Part shown: positions 35,664 through 45,842 of the stretch, in pieces
Position numbering within the stretch: position 1 is the first letter of the stretch
How the letters are laid out: every line of letters begins with the position of its first letter
Source: Magnetovibrio sp.
GTDB lineage: Bacteria; Pseudomonadota; Alphaproteobacteria; Rhodospirillales; Magnetovibrionaceae
Length of the DNA stretch: 64,000 nt
Direction: 5' to 3'
Assembly (NCBI GenBank): GCA_028281525.1
Contig: JANQJR010000035.1
Coordinates: forward strand, 124,001 to 188,000
Program-made: the position numbers and the translations under genes
The notes under the pieces: generated by a model
Databases searched by the model: none
Told to the model about the DNA's origin: nothing
The model's input: only the letters and a program-made list of their open reading frames with translations

Positions 35664-36529
35664 ACAAGGCATCGCCCTCCACCTTGCCGCCCCTGGACGA
35701 CCGTGGTCTGCACGCCTATCACATCTTGCGTGCGGCGGTGGAAATCTATGGCAAGCAGCCCGGTGAGTTGGAAGCGAGCGAACTGAGCACCGCAACCGCA
35801 CGGGCCGAACAGGCGCGGGAGCTGGAAAACCTGGTGTTGCGCAGCGATAACGGGCGGCGCGTGTCCATCCCAGACGTCGCCGTCGACGATGCCATAGACC
35901 GTATCCGGGCGCGCTATGAAAACGACAACGCGTTCAAACAGTCGTTGTTGGAAAGCGGTGTAGTGGAATCCGATCTGCGCCGCGCATTGTGGCGCGAATT
36001 GGCGTTCGATGCGGTGCTGTCCATGGTCAGCGACGCGTGCGAGCCGGTGACGGATGCAGAGATCGAGGCCTACTATGAGAACAACCCCAGGCATTTCAAT
36101 CGTCCCGAATTGCGCACCGTGCGCCACATCCTGATCACCATCAACGACGACTACGCCGAAAATACCCGCGAACAGGCGCTCAAGCGCATCACGGATATTG
36201 CGGAGCACTTGGCCATCGATCCTGGCGATTTCGCGGATCAGGCCAGGACACAGTCCGAATGCCCCACGGCCTTGGAAGGGGGGCTGCTTGGGCACGCGCC
36301 GCAAGGCAAGCTCTATCCGGAATTAGACGCAGCGCTGTTTGCCCTGAACGAGGGCGATATCGCGGGTCCCATCGAAACGGAAGCGGGTTTTCACATGATC
36401 CTGTGCGAAAAAATTCAGCCCGGCGCCGTGATTACACTGGATGAGGCGCGTGAAAAGCTGCGCGAACACTTGACCAACACGCGGCGCAAAGCCGCACAAA
36501 AGGCCTGGATCGAAGGTCTCAAAACTTAA
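35660..36529 (+). CDS. nifM: NifM, peptidyl-prolyl isomerase for NifH maturation
   Basis: 289 residues from the ATG at 35660. A helical N-terminal part is followed by a parvulin domain (about 160-265: LRTVRHILITINDDY, ECPTALEGGLLGHAPQGKLYPEL, FALNEGDIAGPIETEAGFHMIL). In gammaproteobacteria NifM is needed for active NifH. NifM is rarely met in alphaproteobacterial nif clusters, so its presence here supports an Azotobacter-like origin. No signal peptide, so cytoplasmic, unlike SurA/PrsA. Confidence 0.9.
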   Translation: MNKASPSTLPPLDDRGLHAYHILRAAVEIYGKQPGELEASELSTATARAEQARELENLVLRSDNGRRVSIPDVAVDDAIDRIRARYENDNAFKQSLLESGVVESDLRRALWRELAFDAVLSMVSDACEPVTDAEIEAYYENNPRHFNRPELRTVRHILITINDDYAENTREQALKRITDIAEHLAIDPGDFADQARTQSECPTALEGGLLGHAPQGKLYPELDAALFALNEGDIAGPIETEAGFHMILCEKIQPGAVITLDEAREKLREHLTNTRRKAAQKAWIEGLKT

Positions 36530-36572
36530 ACCCGCCCAGACAACCCATCTTATTGGAGACAGGTGAATTCCC

Positions 36573-36941
36573 ATGGCGAATATTTATTTCAGCTCCCCCA
36601 TCATGAAGAAAAACAAAAAAGTCGAGGCCGTCGCCGGTTCCCTCGACACCATTTTGAAAGTGGCCAAGGCCAACGGCGTCGGCATCCCGCACGAATGCGA
36701 AGACGGCGAATGCGGGTCGTGCCTAATCAAGGTCACCCACTTGGACGGCGAGCGCATTAAAGGCCAGATGTTGACTGACAAGGAACGCGAAGTTTTGAAG
36801 TCCGTCGGCAAACTGTCCAACAAGGAAATCGAGAAGGCCTACGTCAACGATCTGCCACCGACCTACCGCCTGGCGTGTCAGTGCGTGGTCACCGACGAGG
36901 ATTTGCTGGTGCAATTCACCGGTGAACCCGGCGGGGCGTAA
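36573..36941 (+). CDS. [2Fe-2S] ferredoxin closing the nifV operon
   Basis: 122 residues. Ligand motif CEDGECGSC (CX4CX2C), with a distal Cys in RLACQCVV, marks a plant-type [2Fe-2S] ferredoxin, with a charged helical insert between (about 65-95). It follows nifM by 43 bp with a TTGGAGACAGG ribosome site. Possible electron donor to nitrogenase or to maturation. Confidence 0.87.
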   Translation: MANIYFSSPIMKKNKKVEAVAGSLDTILKVAKANGVGIPHECEDGECGSCLIKVTHLDGERIKGQMLTDKEREVLKSVGKLSNKEIEKAYVNDLPPTYRLACQCVVTDEDLLVQFTGEPGGA

Positions 36942-37055
36942 TAAACGGCGCCAGTGAGAACCGTCCGACTTTAGCGCAGAGTTAACCTCGCAGTTGCGTT
37001 TCGATTTTCGTTGGCACAAAGTGGGGGGACTTCATCACAACAGGTCCTCCCCGCC

Positions 37056-37526
37056 ATGTCCGAAACTTACGATCCCGACACGTTAGCCCAAGCCGTCGCG
37101 AGAGGCATGACCGCGCGCGACAACGCCGCACAGGCCATGGGCGTGGAAATCTTCGACGTCAAAGCCGGTTCGGCTGCGGCGCGCATTGTCGTGCGCGAAG
37201 ACATGCTGAATTTTCACGGCACCTGTCACGGCGGTCTGATGTACGCCTTCGCCACCAGCGTGCTGGCGTATGTGATGAACGGTGACAACCGTGCGGCGGT
37301 GGCGCAGGCGTGTTCCATCAACTACACCCGTCCCGCGCAATTGGGGGACGAACTGACGGCGCGCTGCCGGGCGGTCAACCAAGCGGGGCGCAGTGGCGTT
37401 TACGATATAGAAGTGACCAACCAGAAGGGCGAGACGGTGGCGTTGTTGCGCGGCCAGTCGAGCAAGATCAAGGGCGAAGCCGTGCCTGGGCTCAACGTGG
37501 AATTCGGCATCGAGGGTATGGGCTAA
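37056..37526 (+). CDS. paaI: PaaI-family hotdog thioesterase
   Basis: 156 residues from the ATG at 37056. The hotdog-fold core NFHGTCHGGLMYAFA carries the HGG motif of PaaI (hydroxyphenylacetyl-CoA thioesterase) proteins. It hydrolyses aromatic or acyl-CoA thioesters. No other phenylacetate genes are near, so substrate is open. This is the first gene beyond the nif block. A TGGCAC in front lacks a -12 element. Confidence 0.83.
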   Translation: MSETYDPDTLAQAVARGMTARDNAAQAMGVEIFDVKAGSAAARIVVREDMLNFHGTCHGGLMYAFATSVLAYVMNGDNRAAVAQACSINYTRPAQLGDELTARCRAVNQAGRSGVYDIEVTNQKGETVALLRGQSSKIKGEAVPGLNVEFGIEGMG

Positions 37527-37798
37527 CTCAGCTGGCTGAAAACCTTGAGGTGATGCGTGTGCGCCGGGACTTGCGTGTGAAGCATGGCGGCTTTGCTCCG
37601 GATGCACGGATTTTCGCCTGTCGGATCATGGCGTTCTGGCCTATAGTCCATCGACACTGTACAATTTCCAAGAATACCGCGCCGTTGGGTTGGATTGACG
37701 GATAATCCCCGTACAATTCATGCCTGTGCTTTATCGGCGTGGAGCTTTGGCGTCCCCAGGCGCCGTATAGATTTTTTAGGACCAGGCCGCAATACATC

Positions 37799-40087
37799 AT
37801 GACCCGAAGCGTAAACCGCGACGCCGCTCTGTCGTATCACGAGAACCCGAAACCCGGGAAACTCTGCATCACCCCCACCAAACCACTGGCCAATCAGCGC
37901 GATTTGTCTCTGGCCTATTCGCCGGGGGTCGCGGATGCCTGTGAAGCCATTGTCGAGGATGCGGCCAACGCGGCGCGTTACACCACACGGGGCAATTTGG
38001 TCGGCGTGGTGACCAACGGCACGGCGGTACTGGGTCTTGGCGACATCGGCCCGCTGGCGGCCAAGCCGGTGATGGAAGGCAAAGCGGTGCTGTTCAAGAA
38101 GTTCGCGGGCATCGACGTGTTCGACATCGAGTTGGACGAAAAGGACCCGCACAAACTTTCCGAGGCCATCGCCATGCTGGAACCCACTTTCGGCGCGATC
38201 AACTTGGAAGACATCAAGGCGCCCGATTGCTTCATCGTCGAAAGCACACTGCGCGAGCGCATGAATATTCCCGTCTTTCACGATGATCAGCACGGCACCG
38301 CCATCGTCGTCGGCACGGCGGTTTTGAACGGTCTGCGCTTGGTGGGCAAGAACATCGAAGATATCAAAATCGTGTCCACCGGCGGGGGCGCGGCGGGCAT
38401 CGCGTGCCTGGACATGCTGCTCTTGATGGGGGCAAAGCGTAAAAACGTCTACCTGTCCGATCACATCGGCGTGTGTCACCAAGGCCGCGAAGAGGGCATG
38501 ACCGACCAGAAAGCCGCCTATGCCCAGGATACCGACGCACGCACGCTCGATGACGTGATTTCCGGCGCGGATTTGTTTTTGGGCCTGTCCGCGCCCGGCG
38601 TGCTGTCGGGCGACATGGTCGCCAAGATGGCGTCAAACCCGATCGTCTTGGCGCTCGCCAATCCGGAACCGGAGATTCGTCCCGAAGCGGTGCGTGAAGT
38701 CAGGTCCGACGCCATCATCGCCACCGGACGCTCCGACTATCCCAACCAAGTCAACAACGTTTTGTGTTTTCCGTTTATTTTCCGCGGTGCGCTCGACGTT
38801 GGCGCGACCCAAGTCAACGACGACATGAAGCTGGCGTGCGTCAAGGCCTTGGCTGATCTGGCGCACGCGGAATCGTCGGCGGAAGTCGCCGCGGCGTATC
38901 GCGGCGAAGATTTGGTGTTCGGTCCCGATTACCTGATCCCTAAGCCTTTCGACCCACGTCTGATCGTCCAGATCGCGCCCGCTGTGGCGCGCGCCGCTAT
39001 GGACAGCGGCGTGGCGACCCGGCCCATTGAAGATTTCGACGCTTATCGTGAAAATCTGGAACGTTTCGTCTACCGCTCCGGCATGTTGATGAAGCCTGTG
39101 ATCGAAAGCGCCAAACGCGACGTGCGCCGGGTGGTTTTTGCTGAAGGTGAAGACGAGCGCGTCTTGCGGTGTGTGCAGGCGCTCTTGGACGAGGGCATGG
39201 CGGAACCGATATTGGTGGGCCGCCCCGAAGTCATCGGGCACCGTGTGAACAAACTGGGTCTGCGTATAAGCGACGTGGAAATTTGCAACCCGGAAGACGA
39301 TCCGCGATACCGTGAATACTGGCAGCTCTACCACAGCCTCAACGAACGCAAGGGCGTATCGCCGGAAGCGGCCAAGACCATCATCCGCACCAACACCACC
39401 GCGATCGGCGCGATCATGGTCAAGCGGGGCGAGGCGGATGCGATGATTTGCGGTGCGTACGGCCAGTACATGTGGCATCAGCGCTATGTCATGGACGTGA
39501 TCGGGCGACGTCCGGATTGCTCCATCATGGCGGCATTGAGTGTCATGATCCAGCCCACCGGCACCGTGTTCCTGGCGGACACCTACGTCAACCCGGACCC
39601 GACCCCCGAAGAGCTGGCGGAGATCACCTTGCTGGCGGCGGAAGAGGTGCGTCGTTTCGGCATCGAGCCCAAGGTCGCGTTGCTGAGCCATTCCAACTTC
39701 GGAAACGTGAACAACCCTTCGGCGATGAAGATGCGCCGGACGGTGGAAATCCTCGACGAGTTGGCGCCCAGCTTCGAATACGAAGGAGAAATGCATGCCG
39801 ACGCGGCGCTGGATGAAGATATCCGCAAGCGCATCTTCCCCAATTCGCGCCTCAATGGTCCGGCGAACCTGTTGATCATGCCGAACCTGGATGCGGCCAA
39901 CACCTCTTCCAATCTGCTCAAGATTATGGGCAATGGTCTGCGTGTGGGACCGGTTCTACTGGGTGCGGCGCAGCCGGCGCACATCGTTACGCCTTCCGTC
40001 ACAGCGCGTGGTTTGTTCAATCTGACGGCGTTGGCCTGCGTCGAAGCGCAGTTGGCTGAAAGCAGCCCAAGGCTGGATGGGATTTGA
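37799..40087 (+). CDS. maeB: NADP-dependent malic enzyme with phosphotransacetylase-like domain
   Basis: 762 residues from the ATG at 37799. The N-terminal malic enzyme (about 1-430) has [30 protein letters not shown] and the nucleotide motif [10 protein letters not shown]. The C-terminal half (about 440-760) is a Pta-like domain ([13 protein letters not shown]), which is regulatory in MaeB. It converts malate to pyruvate, giving NADPH. The preceding 272 bp contain no gene I can support. Confidence 0.95.
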   Translation: MTRSVNRDAALSYHENPKPGKLCITPTKPLANQRDLSLAYSPGVADACEAIVEDAANAARYTTRGNLVGVVTNGTAVLGLGDIGPLAAKPVMEGKAVLFKKFAGIDVFDIELDEKDPHKLSEAIAMLEPTFGAINLEDIKAPDCFIVESTLRERMNIPVFHDDQHGTAIVVGTAVLNGLRLVGKNIEDIKIVSTGGGAAGIACLDMLLLMGAKRKNVYLSDHIGVCHQGREEGMTDQKAAYAQDTDARTLDDVISGADLFLGLSAPGVLSGDMVAKMASNPIVLALANPEPEIRPEAVREVRSDAIIATGRSDYPNQVNNVLCFPFIFRGALDVGATQVNDDMKLACVKALADLAHAESSAEVAAAYRGEDLVFGPDYLIPKPFDPRLIVQIAPAVARAAMDSGVATRPIEDFDAYRENLERFVYRSGMLMKPVIESAKRDVRRVVFAEGEDERVLRCVQALLDEGMAEPILVGRPEVIGHRVNKLGLRISDVEICNPEDDPRYREYWQLYHSLNERKGVSPEAAKTIIRTNTTAIGAIMVKRGEADAMICGAYGQYMWHQRYVMDVIGRRPDCSIMAALSVMIQPTGTVFLADTYVNPDPTPEELAEITLLAAEEVRRFGIEPKVALLSHSNFGNVNNPSAMKMRRTVEILDELAPSFEYEGEMHADAALDEDIRKRIFPNSRLNGPANLLIMPNLDAANTSSNLLKIMGNGLRVGPVLLGAAQPAHIVTPSVTARGLFNLTALACVEAQLAESSPRLDGI

Positions 40088-40110
40088 GGCTCGAATTGAA
40101 GGCGCGACCC

Positions 40111-40791
40111 CTAAGCGTACTTGGCGATAATCGCTTTCTGAGCCACGTCGGCGCCGGCCAAAAATGCGCGGACGTCGTTTGCGATCGCTTCTTTGTGATT
40201 ATCGACCATCGGCAAGTTGTAAACGAAGTGACGGATGGCGCGATAGAAGAACATGCCGTGCAGGCTCCATGTCAGTTCCACCTCCTCGTCACTGATGGGG
40301 ATCTCATCCACCGGCGGCAGGCCGAAGTCATGGCGCATTTCGGTGCAGTATGGCTCCAGTAGGTTCGCGCGCACATGGCGCAGATAGCGGTGGTTGATGT
40401 CCATGCCTTTCAGGCCGGAAAAAACGAAGATGCGCACCCACACATAATCGTAAATGGCGTCGGCGTATTCATGATAGAAACGGATCATGCGGTCGGCCAG
40501 CGGTTGGCTGCGGTCCGCGATCAGGTCTTCCCATTCCGGATTCCAACGGCCCACGTACACTTCATCGTAAACCCGTTCGATCAGGCTCTCTTTGCTGGGA
40601 AAGTAGCGATAAAGCAAGGGTTGAGTAATACCGATGCGATCCGCCAAATCGCGTGTTTTGCCTTCCAAGCCATGTTCGGCAAAGAATTTGATCGCCTCTT
40701 CGACGATATGCGCTTCACGTTTTTCGCGGTCCATGCGTTTGCGCGGCCGTCGTTGCGTGTCGGTGGCCGCAGATGTTTGTGGATTTGACAT
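40111..40791 (-). CDS. TetR-family transcriptional regulator
   Basis: 226 residues from the ATG at 40789-40791, with GGAGG 12 nt upstream. The N-terminal helix-turn-helix (IVEEAIKFFAEHGLEGKTRDLADRI, then TQPLLYRYFPSKESLIERVYDE) is typical of TetR. The C-terminal ligand domain is not recognisable in detail. It converges on maeB with a 23-bp gap. Its target is unknown. Confidence 0.87.
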   Translation of the reverse strand: MSNPQTSAATDTQRRPRKRMDREKREAHIVEEAIKFFAEHGLEGKTRDLADRIGITQPLLYRYFPSKESLIERVYDEVYVGRWNPEWEDLIADRSQPLADRMIRFYHEYADAIYDYVWVRIFVFSGLKGMDINHRYLRHVRANLLEPYCTEMRHDFGLPPVDEIPISDEEVELTWSLHGMFFYRAIRHFVYNLPMVDNHKEAIANDVRAFLAGADVAQKAIIAKYA

Positions 40792-41133
40792 GCCTAATTT
40801 GTCCTCCACGCGAGAGCTAAAACTCCACTCGCCGACGTCATCCACAAAACCTGTTTTCAGGCCAATTATGATTTTTATATGGGCGGTTTTTTGCCTTTCG
40901 GCTCATTTGCGGTGGCGTCGGCACTGTCCACACCAAGGGCGCACCCTAGAAGCCAGCTTTCCCGGTACACGGGCGAGCCATGGGGGCAGTGTTATACTTA
41001 GGTTATATATGGAGCCGGACCGGCGTTGGAAAAGGACTTTTTCAACATCCCTATTCAGGGGGGGCTCAGTCGTCGGTGCGTTCGGAAACTGTGCCTGACC
41101 GGGGGCAGGGCCCAGATCATGCGGGGGGATGTT
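40792..41133. other. Intergenic region without a supported gene
   Basis: It holds the start region of the TetR gene (AT-rich stretch about 40860-40890) and a run of short frames without ribosome sites or protein-like composition. A small AT-rich patch at 40990-41010 (TTATACTTAGGTTATATATGG) could contain a rightward promoter, but nothing is encoded after it on that strand. Confidence 0.4.
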
Positions 41134-41934
41134 TTATTCCGCGGCGGTCGGAAGCATTTCCGGTGTGCGCGCGCCGGATTGCAAGTGTTCGCCCCAACGC
41201 AGGATAAACAGATCGCCGCTGTTGTCTTCCACCAAGGCGGAGCAGCTTTCCACCCAATCGCCGTCGTTGCAATAGAGCACTTTGCCGATCTGGCGAGTTT
41301 CCGGGTGGTGGATATGACCACAGACAATGCCGTCCAGGCCGCGTTTTTCGACCATGGCGGCGACGGCCTCTTCATATTCGGCGATGAACTTGACGGCGTT
41401 TTTAACCTTGTATTTGAGATATGCGGACAAGGACCAATACTTGAAGCCGAGCCTTGTGCGCGCACGGTTGAGCCAACTGTTGAGCACCAACAGAAACATA
41501 TAGGCCCCATCGCCGACCATCGCCAGCCACTTGGCGTAACGCACGATGGCGTCGAACTCATCGCCGTGAGTGACCAGAAGCTTGCGCCCGTCCGCGGTTT
41601 CGTGAATGGCCTCTTTTTGCACTTCGACCCCGCCGAAGTGCAGGCCGGCATAGTCACGGGCGAATTCATCGTGATTGCCGGGCACGTATACCACGCGGGT
41701 GCCTTTGCGCGCCTTGCGCAGAATTTTCTGCACCACGTCGTTGTGCGCCTGGGGCCAGTACCAGGACCGCTTCAAGCGCCAGCCGTCAATGATGTCGCCG
41801 ACCAGATACAGCGTGTCGCATTCCACGCTGCGCAGGAAATCCAGGAGTAAATCCGCTTGGCAGCCGATGCTGCCCAGATGCAAATCGGAAATCCAGACGG
41901 TGCGGTAGCGGCGCGTGGTGTTCATTGTGTTCAT
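41134..41934 (-). CDS. Metallophosphoesterase of the UDP-2,3-diacylglucosamine hydrolase type
   Basis: 266 residues from the ATG at 41932-41934 (GGAG 10 nt upstream). The calcineurin-like metal motifs are all present: SDLHLGS, GDIIDGW, GNHDEF, HGDEFDA and GHIHHPE. This is the LpxH-like group of about 260-280 residues, often annotated UDP-2,3-diacylglucosamine diphosphatase. In this longer group the lipid A role is not always proven, so the substrate is left open. Confidence 0.85.
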   Translation of the reverse strand: MNTMNTTRRYRTVWISDLHLGSIGCQADLLLDFLRSVECDTLYLVGDIIDGWRLKRSWYWPQAHNDVVQKILRKARKGTRVVYVPGNHDEFARDYAGLHFGGVEVQKEAIHETADGRKLLVTHGDEFDAIVRYAKWLAMVGDGAYMFLLVLNSWLNRARTRLGFKYWSLSAYLKYKVKNAVKFIAEYEEAVAAMVEKRGLDGIVCGHIHHPETRQIGKVLYCNDGDWVESCSALVEDNSGDLFILRWGEHLQSGARTPEMLPTAAE

Positions 41935-42224
41935 TGGCCCGGCGCTCCAGAAATTCACCCTGGATCATAAGAACGTGTTCCTGGATGCGGATATGACACG
42001 CACTCGTTTACAATTGGATGTCAGTTTGGCGGTGTCCCGAAAGATTCACGGAGCCTACACAGAGCCTTAACCAAACCGCCGCCGAGCATTCACAAAACCA
42101 GCGATTTGACGCAAAACATGGTCGTTTCATAGGCTCAACAACCATATGTTGGGCATGGTAACGACGCTTCATACTAACGGGAAACAAGGCATGATTCCCC
42201 GATTCGCGCGAAGGATGGGAACGT

Positions 42225-43478
42225 TCAATCGGCTGAAACGTGGTTGAGCGCCAAGTCGAAAGCATCGAAGTTGCGCAGGCGGCGCTCTTCAATGCCATGG
42301 ACCGGGCGATTGAGCAGCATCGGCACCTTTTGTTCCGATGTGCCGCCGTGGGACCGCAACGGCACCGTCAGGCCGGACAAATCATGATCCTTCTTGCGCG
42401 TGCCCAAAACGAAATCTTGTTCGGATACCACCGTCAAATCACCGATGCGCTCACCCGGCAATTCAAAAAAGTCGCACGCTTCTTGGCGGCTCAGGACCTT
42501 GTCGATACCAACGATTTCGTCGATGTGCTCGGCGATTTCGTCGACGATGCTTGCATCCGTATAGATGGTTGCGAATGACCCAAGCGCACCATGATGCACC
42601 ACATACGGATCGGTGATGGACAGAATCACCCGGCAGGCATTTGGGCCGAAGGCACGGTCTAACAAGTCTTGCAGGTAGATCACATTGGGCTGATGGGTTT
42701 CGTGGTCGTGCTTGGCGTTCATGCCGTGGTCGGCGGTCAAGGCGATCACCGCATCCATGGCGTCCAAGCGCTCCAAGTAGCCGTCCATCATGGCATAGAA
42801 GTCATTCGCTTCCGGTGCGCCCGGTGCGAATTTGTGCTGGATATAATCGGTGGTGGACAGGTACATCAGCGCCGGGCGGTCACGCTCCATGATCTTCACG
42901 CCTGCGGCGAAGACGAATTCAGACAGCGCCGCCGAATAGACATCCGGTGCGTTCATGCCGACCAGATCCAAGACGTTCTCGATGCCGTTCTCTGCCAGTG
43001 TCGCGGTGTCGGCGTGTTCGGACGAAAAGCAGGTCGCGCCCTCTTGCCCGAAATGCAGACCGTGGCCCAGCAGGCGGCGCAATTTGTCCTTGGCGGTGAT
43101 GACCGCGACTTTCCCGCCGGCGTCCTGGAAAGTTTGAAACACCGTCGGGGCGCGCAGGAACTTCGGGTCGTTCATCATCACTTCCTCACCACTTTCGGAA
43201 TCGAGGAAGTAATTACCCGATATACCGTGCACATGCGGCGGGCAGCCGGTAACGATGGACAAGTTGTTGGGGTTGGTGAAGCTGGGGATCACACAGTCCG
43301 CGCTGAGGTAAGCGCCATCGTTGATGACGCGGTCGAAAAATGGTGTTTCGCCCGCCGTGACCGCAGCTTCAATGTAGCCCGGCTGCGAGCCGTCAATGCA
43401 CACCACCACCACCGGTGCATGAGGCCAGGCGTAGGTGCGCTCATTGACGGTGAAGGACTTAGGTATGGGCGTGTGCAT
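42225..43478 (-). CDS. phnA: Phosphonoacetate hydrolase
   Basis: 417 residues, alkaline-phosphatase fold. Metal and active-site segments are visible: VVVVCIDGSQPGY, the nucleophile Thr in FTNPNNLSIVTG, TADHGMNAKHD and LRSHGGTSEQKVPMLLN. PhnA cleaves phosphonoacetate to acetate and phosphate. It is last of a leftward phnD-phnC-phnE-methyltransferase-phnA operon. It lies 12 bp after the methyltransferase. The 290 bp after its end hold nothing recognised. Confidence 0.92.
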   Translation of the reverse strand: MHTPIPKSFTVNERTYAWPHAPVVVVCIDGSQPGYIEAAVTAGETPFFDRVINDGAYLSADCVIPSFTNPNNLSIVTGCPPHVHGISGNYFLDSESGEEVMMNDPKFLRAPTVFQTFQDAGGKVAVITAKDKLRRLLGHGLHFGQEGATCFSSEHADTATLAENGIENVLDLVGMNAPDVYSAALSEFVFAAGVKIMERDRPALMYLSTTDYIQHKFAPGAPEANDFYAMMDGYLERLDAMDAVIALTADHGMNAKHDHETHQPNVIYLQDLLDRAFGPNACRVILSITDPYVVHHGALGSFATIYTDASIVDEIAEHIDEIVGIDKVLSRQEACDFFELPGERIGDLTVVSEQDFVLGTRKKDHDLSGLTVPLRSHGGTSEQKVPMLLNRPVHGIEERRLRNFDAFDLALNHVSAD

Positions 43479-43490
43479 GGTCGGAAGGTC

Positions 43491-44153
43491 TCACGCTTTT
43501 TGGAACGGTTTTTCCGCGACGATGTGCCAGTGGAATGCGCCGGGGCGCTGTTCGTAGTCCTCAATGGTGAAGACCTCGAACGCGCCGAACAGATCGAGCA
43601 GCCTTTTTGCATCGCAATAATAATGGGGGTGCGCTTTGTCTTGAACGCCGCCGTTGACCCAGGTGTCCGGTGCAACTTCTTCGCCCACGCCATAATTCGC
43701 ATTGCGTTTGGACAACATGGTGCCTTGATAGATGCCGCCCGGACGCAATACGCGGTGGATTTCGGCGATGGCGGTTTTCACGATCTCTTCATCGCCGTGA
43801 TAGATCACGTTCCACGACAACACATAATCGAACTGGCCGTCGGGATAGGGCAGGTCGGTGAATTCGCCTTGATGAGTGTTGAGGGTCAAGCCCCGCGCCT
43901 GGGCCTTTTCCTGGGCGCGCCCAAGGCCGGTGGGCGCACCGTCCAGAGCTTCGACGCCGTAACCCATATCCGCCAAAGCGAGGGCGTGGCGGCCGACTCC
44001 GCAGCCCAGATCCAACGCATATTTTGCACCGTGCTCCCAGTGGCGGCGTGCGACGGTAAGCACACGGTTCTCCGCTTGTTCCCACGCGGCGCGTTTGGCC
44101 GGATCGGCCCATTGCTGGTCCCAATGTCGGGGGGCGGTGGCGAATTCGTTCAT
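43491..44153 (-). CDS. Class I SAM-dependent methyltransferase in the phosphonate operon
   Basis: 220 residues. SAM motif I is ALDLGCGVGRHALALADMG, followed by GEFTDLPYPDGQFDYVLSWNVIYH (motif II region split), and HRVLRPGGIYQGT. It resembles small-molecule or tellurite-resistance type methyltransferases. It lies between phnE (17 bp) and phnA (12 bp). Its substrate is unknown; action on a phosphonate or its product is a guess from context. Confidence 0.8.
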   Translation of the reverse strand: MNEFATAPRHWDQQWADPAKRAAWEQAENRVLTVARRHWEHGAKYALDLGCGVGRHALALADMGYGVEALDGAPTGLGRAQEKAQARGLTLNTHQGEFTDLPYPDGQFDYVLSWNVIYHGDEEIVKTAIAEIHRVLRPGGIYQGTMLSKRNANYGVGEEVAPDTWVNGGVQDKAHPHYYCDAKRLLDLFGAFEVFTIEDYEQRPGAFHWHIVAEKPFQKA

Positions 44154-44170
44154 TTATCTGTCCCGTCACA

Positions 44171-45037
44171 TCACATGATCTTGCGGCGTAAGTGCGAGCT
44201 CACACGCTCCACCAAAAGCACCAGCAAGAAGATACTGAGGATGATGGTCGCGGCTTCGGCGTATTCGAACATGTCCATGGAGACCTTAAGCTCGATGCCG
44301 ATGCCACCCGCGCCGACGAGGCCGAGAATGACCGAAGACCGGGTGGACTTTTCCAGGGCGAAGAGCGAGGTGTTGATGAACGACGGCATGGCCGCGGGCA
44401 ACACCGCGCTGAACACCGTGCCGCTCTTGCGCGCGCCCAGCGCGGTCAAAGCTTCTTGCGGACCTTGATCGATCTCTTCCATGGCCTCGGCGAAGAACCG
44501 CGCGCAAAAACCGATGGTATCGACCATGATCGCAAGCGTACCTGCGAAGGGGCCGAGGCCGACCATGATGACGAAGATCAGCGCCCACACCAGATCGGGC
44601 ACCGTGCGCGCGAGCGCGATGATGCTGCGCGCGCCGCCCTGTATCCAGCGCGACGGCGTCAAGGTGCGGGCCGCCAGGATGGCCAGCGGCAGGCTCAAAA
44701 TCACGCCCATGACCGTGCCGACGAACGCCATTTGGAAAGTTTCCAGCAGCGCCCAGGAAACCTGTTCGGCACGTTTTAAGCTCGGCGGGAAGGCCTCGGA
44801 CAGGAAGGTCACGAGATTGGGGATGCCTTCGATGAAAGCGATGAAGGACCATTCCGTTCCGCTCAATGAAACGATGAAAAACGCCAGCGCGGCGACGTAG
44901 GCGATGAATTCGAAAGGACCGGGGCGTTCGAACCGACCCGGCGCGGCGCGGCCCCCGCGTGGTTGCACGTGTGCGTCCGCGCCGATGGCGTCCGTCTCGC
45001 GCACTTGTGAAGATGGACCAATGGATGGATTAGTCAT
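44171..45037 (-). CDS. phnE: PhnE, phosphonate ABC transporter permease
   Basis: 288 residues with about six membrane spans and the permease EAA-like loop (MEEIDQGPQEALTALGARKSGTVF). LLSLPLAILAARTLTP and VLGLVGAGGIGIEL are PhnE signatures. Start overlaps the phnC end by 8 bp. Part of the phosphonate importer PhnCDE. Confidence 0.94.
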   Translation of the reverse strand: MTNPSIGPSSQVRETDAIGADAHVQPRGGRAAPGRFERPGPFEFIAYVAALAFFIVSLSGTEWSFIAFIEGIPNLVTFLSEAFPPSLKRAEQVSWALLETFQMAFVGTVMGVILSLPLAILAARTLTPSRWIQGGARSIIALARTVPDLVWALIFVIMVGLGPFAGTLAIMVDTIGFCARFFAEAMEEIDQGPQEALTALGARKSGTVFSAVLPAAMPSFINTSLFALEKSTRSSVILGLVGAGGIGIELKVSMDMFEYAEAATIILSIFLLVLLVERVSSHLRRKIM

Positions 45038-45842
45038 AGAGGCCTCGCAAGGAATTCACGTTTTGGCTGTTGGATTCGCCATCAAGCGCCACCACGCCGC
45101 CACGCAAGCCGAGAATGCGGTCCGAATACCCAATCGCGTGCTCCAGATGATGGGATGAATAGAACAGGGTCAGGCCTTGGGATTTGATCAAGCGCACGAA
45201 CAGCTCCATGACTTCCTCACCGGCCTTGGGGTCCAGGCTCGCCACCGGCTCATCGGCCAGCATGATGCGTGGGCGTTGCATCAGGGCGCGGGCGATGGCG
45301 ACGCGCTGCGACTGGCCGCCGGACAACTGATCGACCCGGCGTTTGGCGAAATCGGCCAAACCCACCAAGTCCAGACAGTACATGGCTTCTTCGCGTACCG
45401 CTTTGGACGCCAGGGCCTGATGCCAGGTGCGCGGGCCGCGCGACCAGGCTTGCGCGCCGTGCACCACGTTTGAAAGGGCGGAGAAGCGCGGGACCAGGTT
45501 GTGGCGCTGGAAAATGAAGCCTGCTTGGGCGCGCACGTCGCGCAGCGCCTTGCGGGAAAGTCCGGTGATATCGGCACCCAGAATTTTCACTCCGCCGGCG
45601 TCGGGTTCGATCAGGCGCAGACAGCAGCGCATCAAGGTGGATTTGCCGGTACCGTTGGCGCCAACCAGGGCGACGGCTTCGCCGCGGTGAATTTCGAATG
45701 AGATATCACGCAACACCGGAGCCTGACCGTCGTAGGATTTGGTCAGGCTCGAAATGCTCAGGTCTTGAATTCTCGAAGCGTTCGACGGGGAGGCCATAGC
45801 CCCCCCGCCCAACTTAACGTCCAACTGTGCGGTCAAGTTCAT
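45030..45842 (-). CDS. phnC: PhnC, phosphonate ABC transporter ATPase
   Basis: 270 residues. Walker A GANGTGKST, signature LSGGQSQRVAIARAL, Walker B RIMLADEPVASLDP. The start at 45842 overlaps the phnD stop (ATGA); an in-frame ATG at 45797 is the alternative and would remove a weakly conserved leader. It powers phosphonate import. Confidence 0.95.
   Translation of the reverse strand: MNLTAQLDVKLGGGAMASPSNASRIQDLSISSLTKSYDGQAPVLRDISFEIHRGEAVALVGANGTGKSTLMRCCLRLIEPDAGGVKILGADITGLSRKALRDVRAQAGFIFQRHNLVPRFSALSNVVHGAQAWSRGPRTWHQALASKAVREEAMYCLDLVGLADFAKRRVDQLSGGQSQRVAIARALMQRPRIMLADEPVASLDPKAGEEVMELFVRLIKSQGLTLFYSSHHLEHAIGYSDRILGLRGGVVALDGESNSQNVNSLRGLYD

Noticed and set aside
37010-37026. TTGGCAC before the thioesterase gene as a possible sigma-54 promoter
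   Set aside because: There is no GC at the -12 position; the bases there are GGGG.
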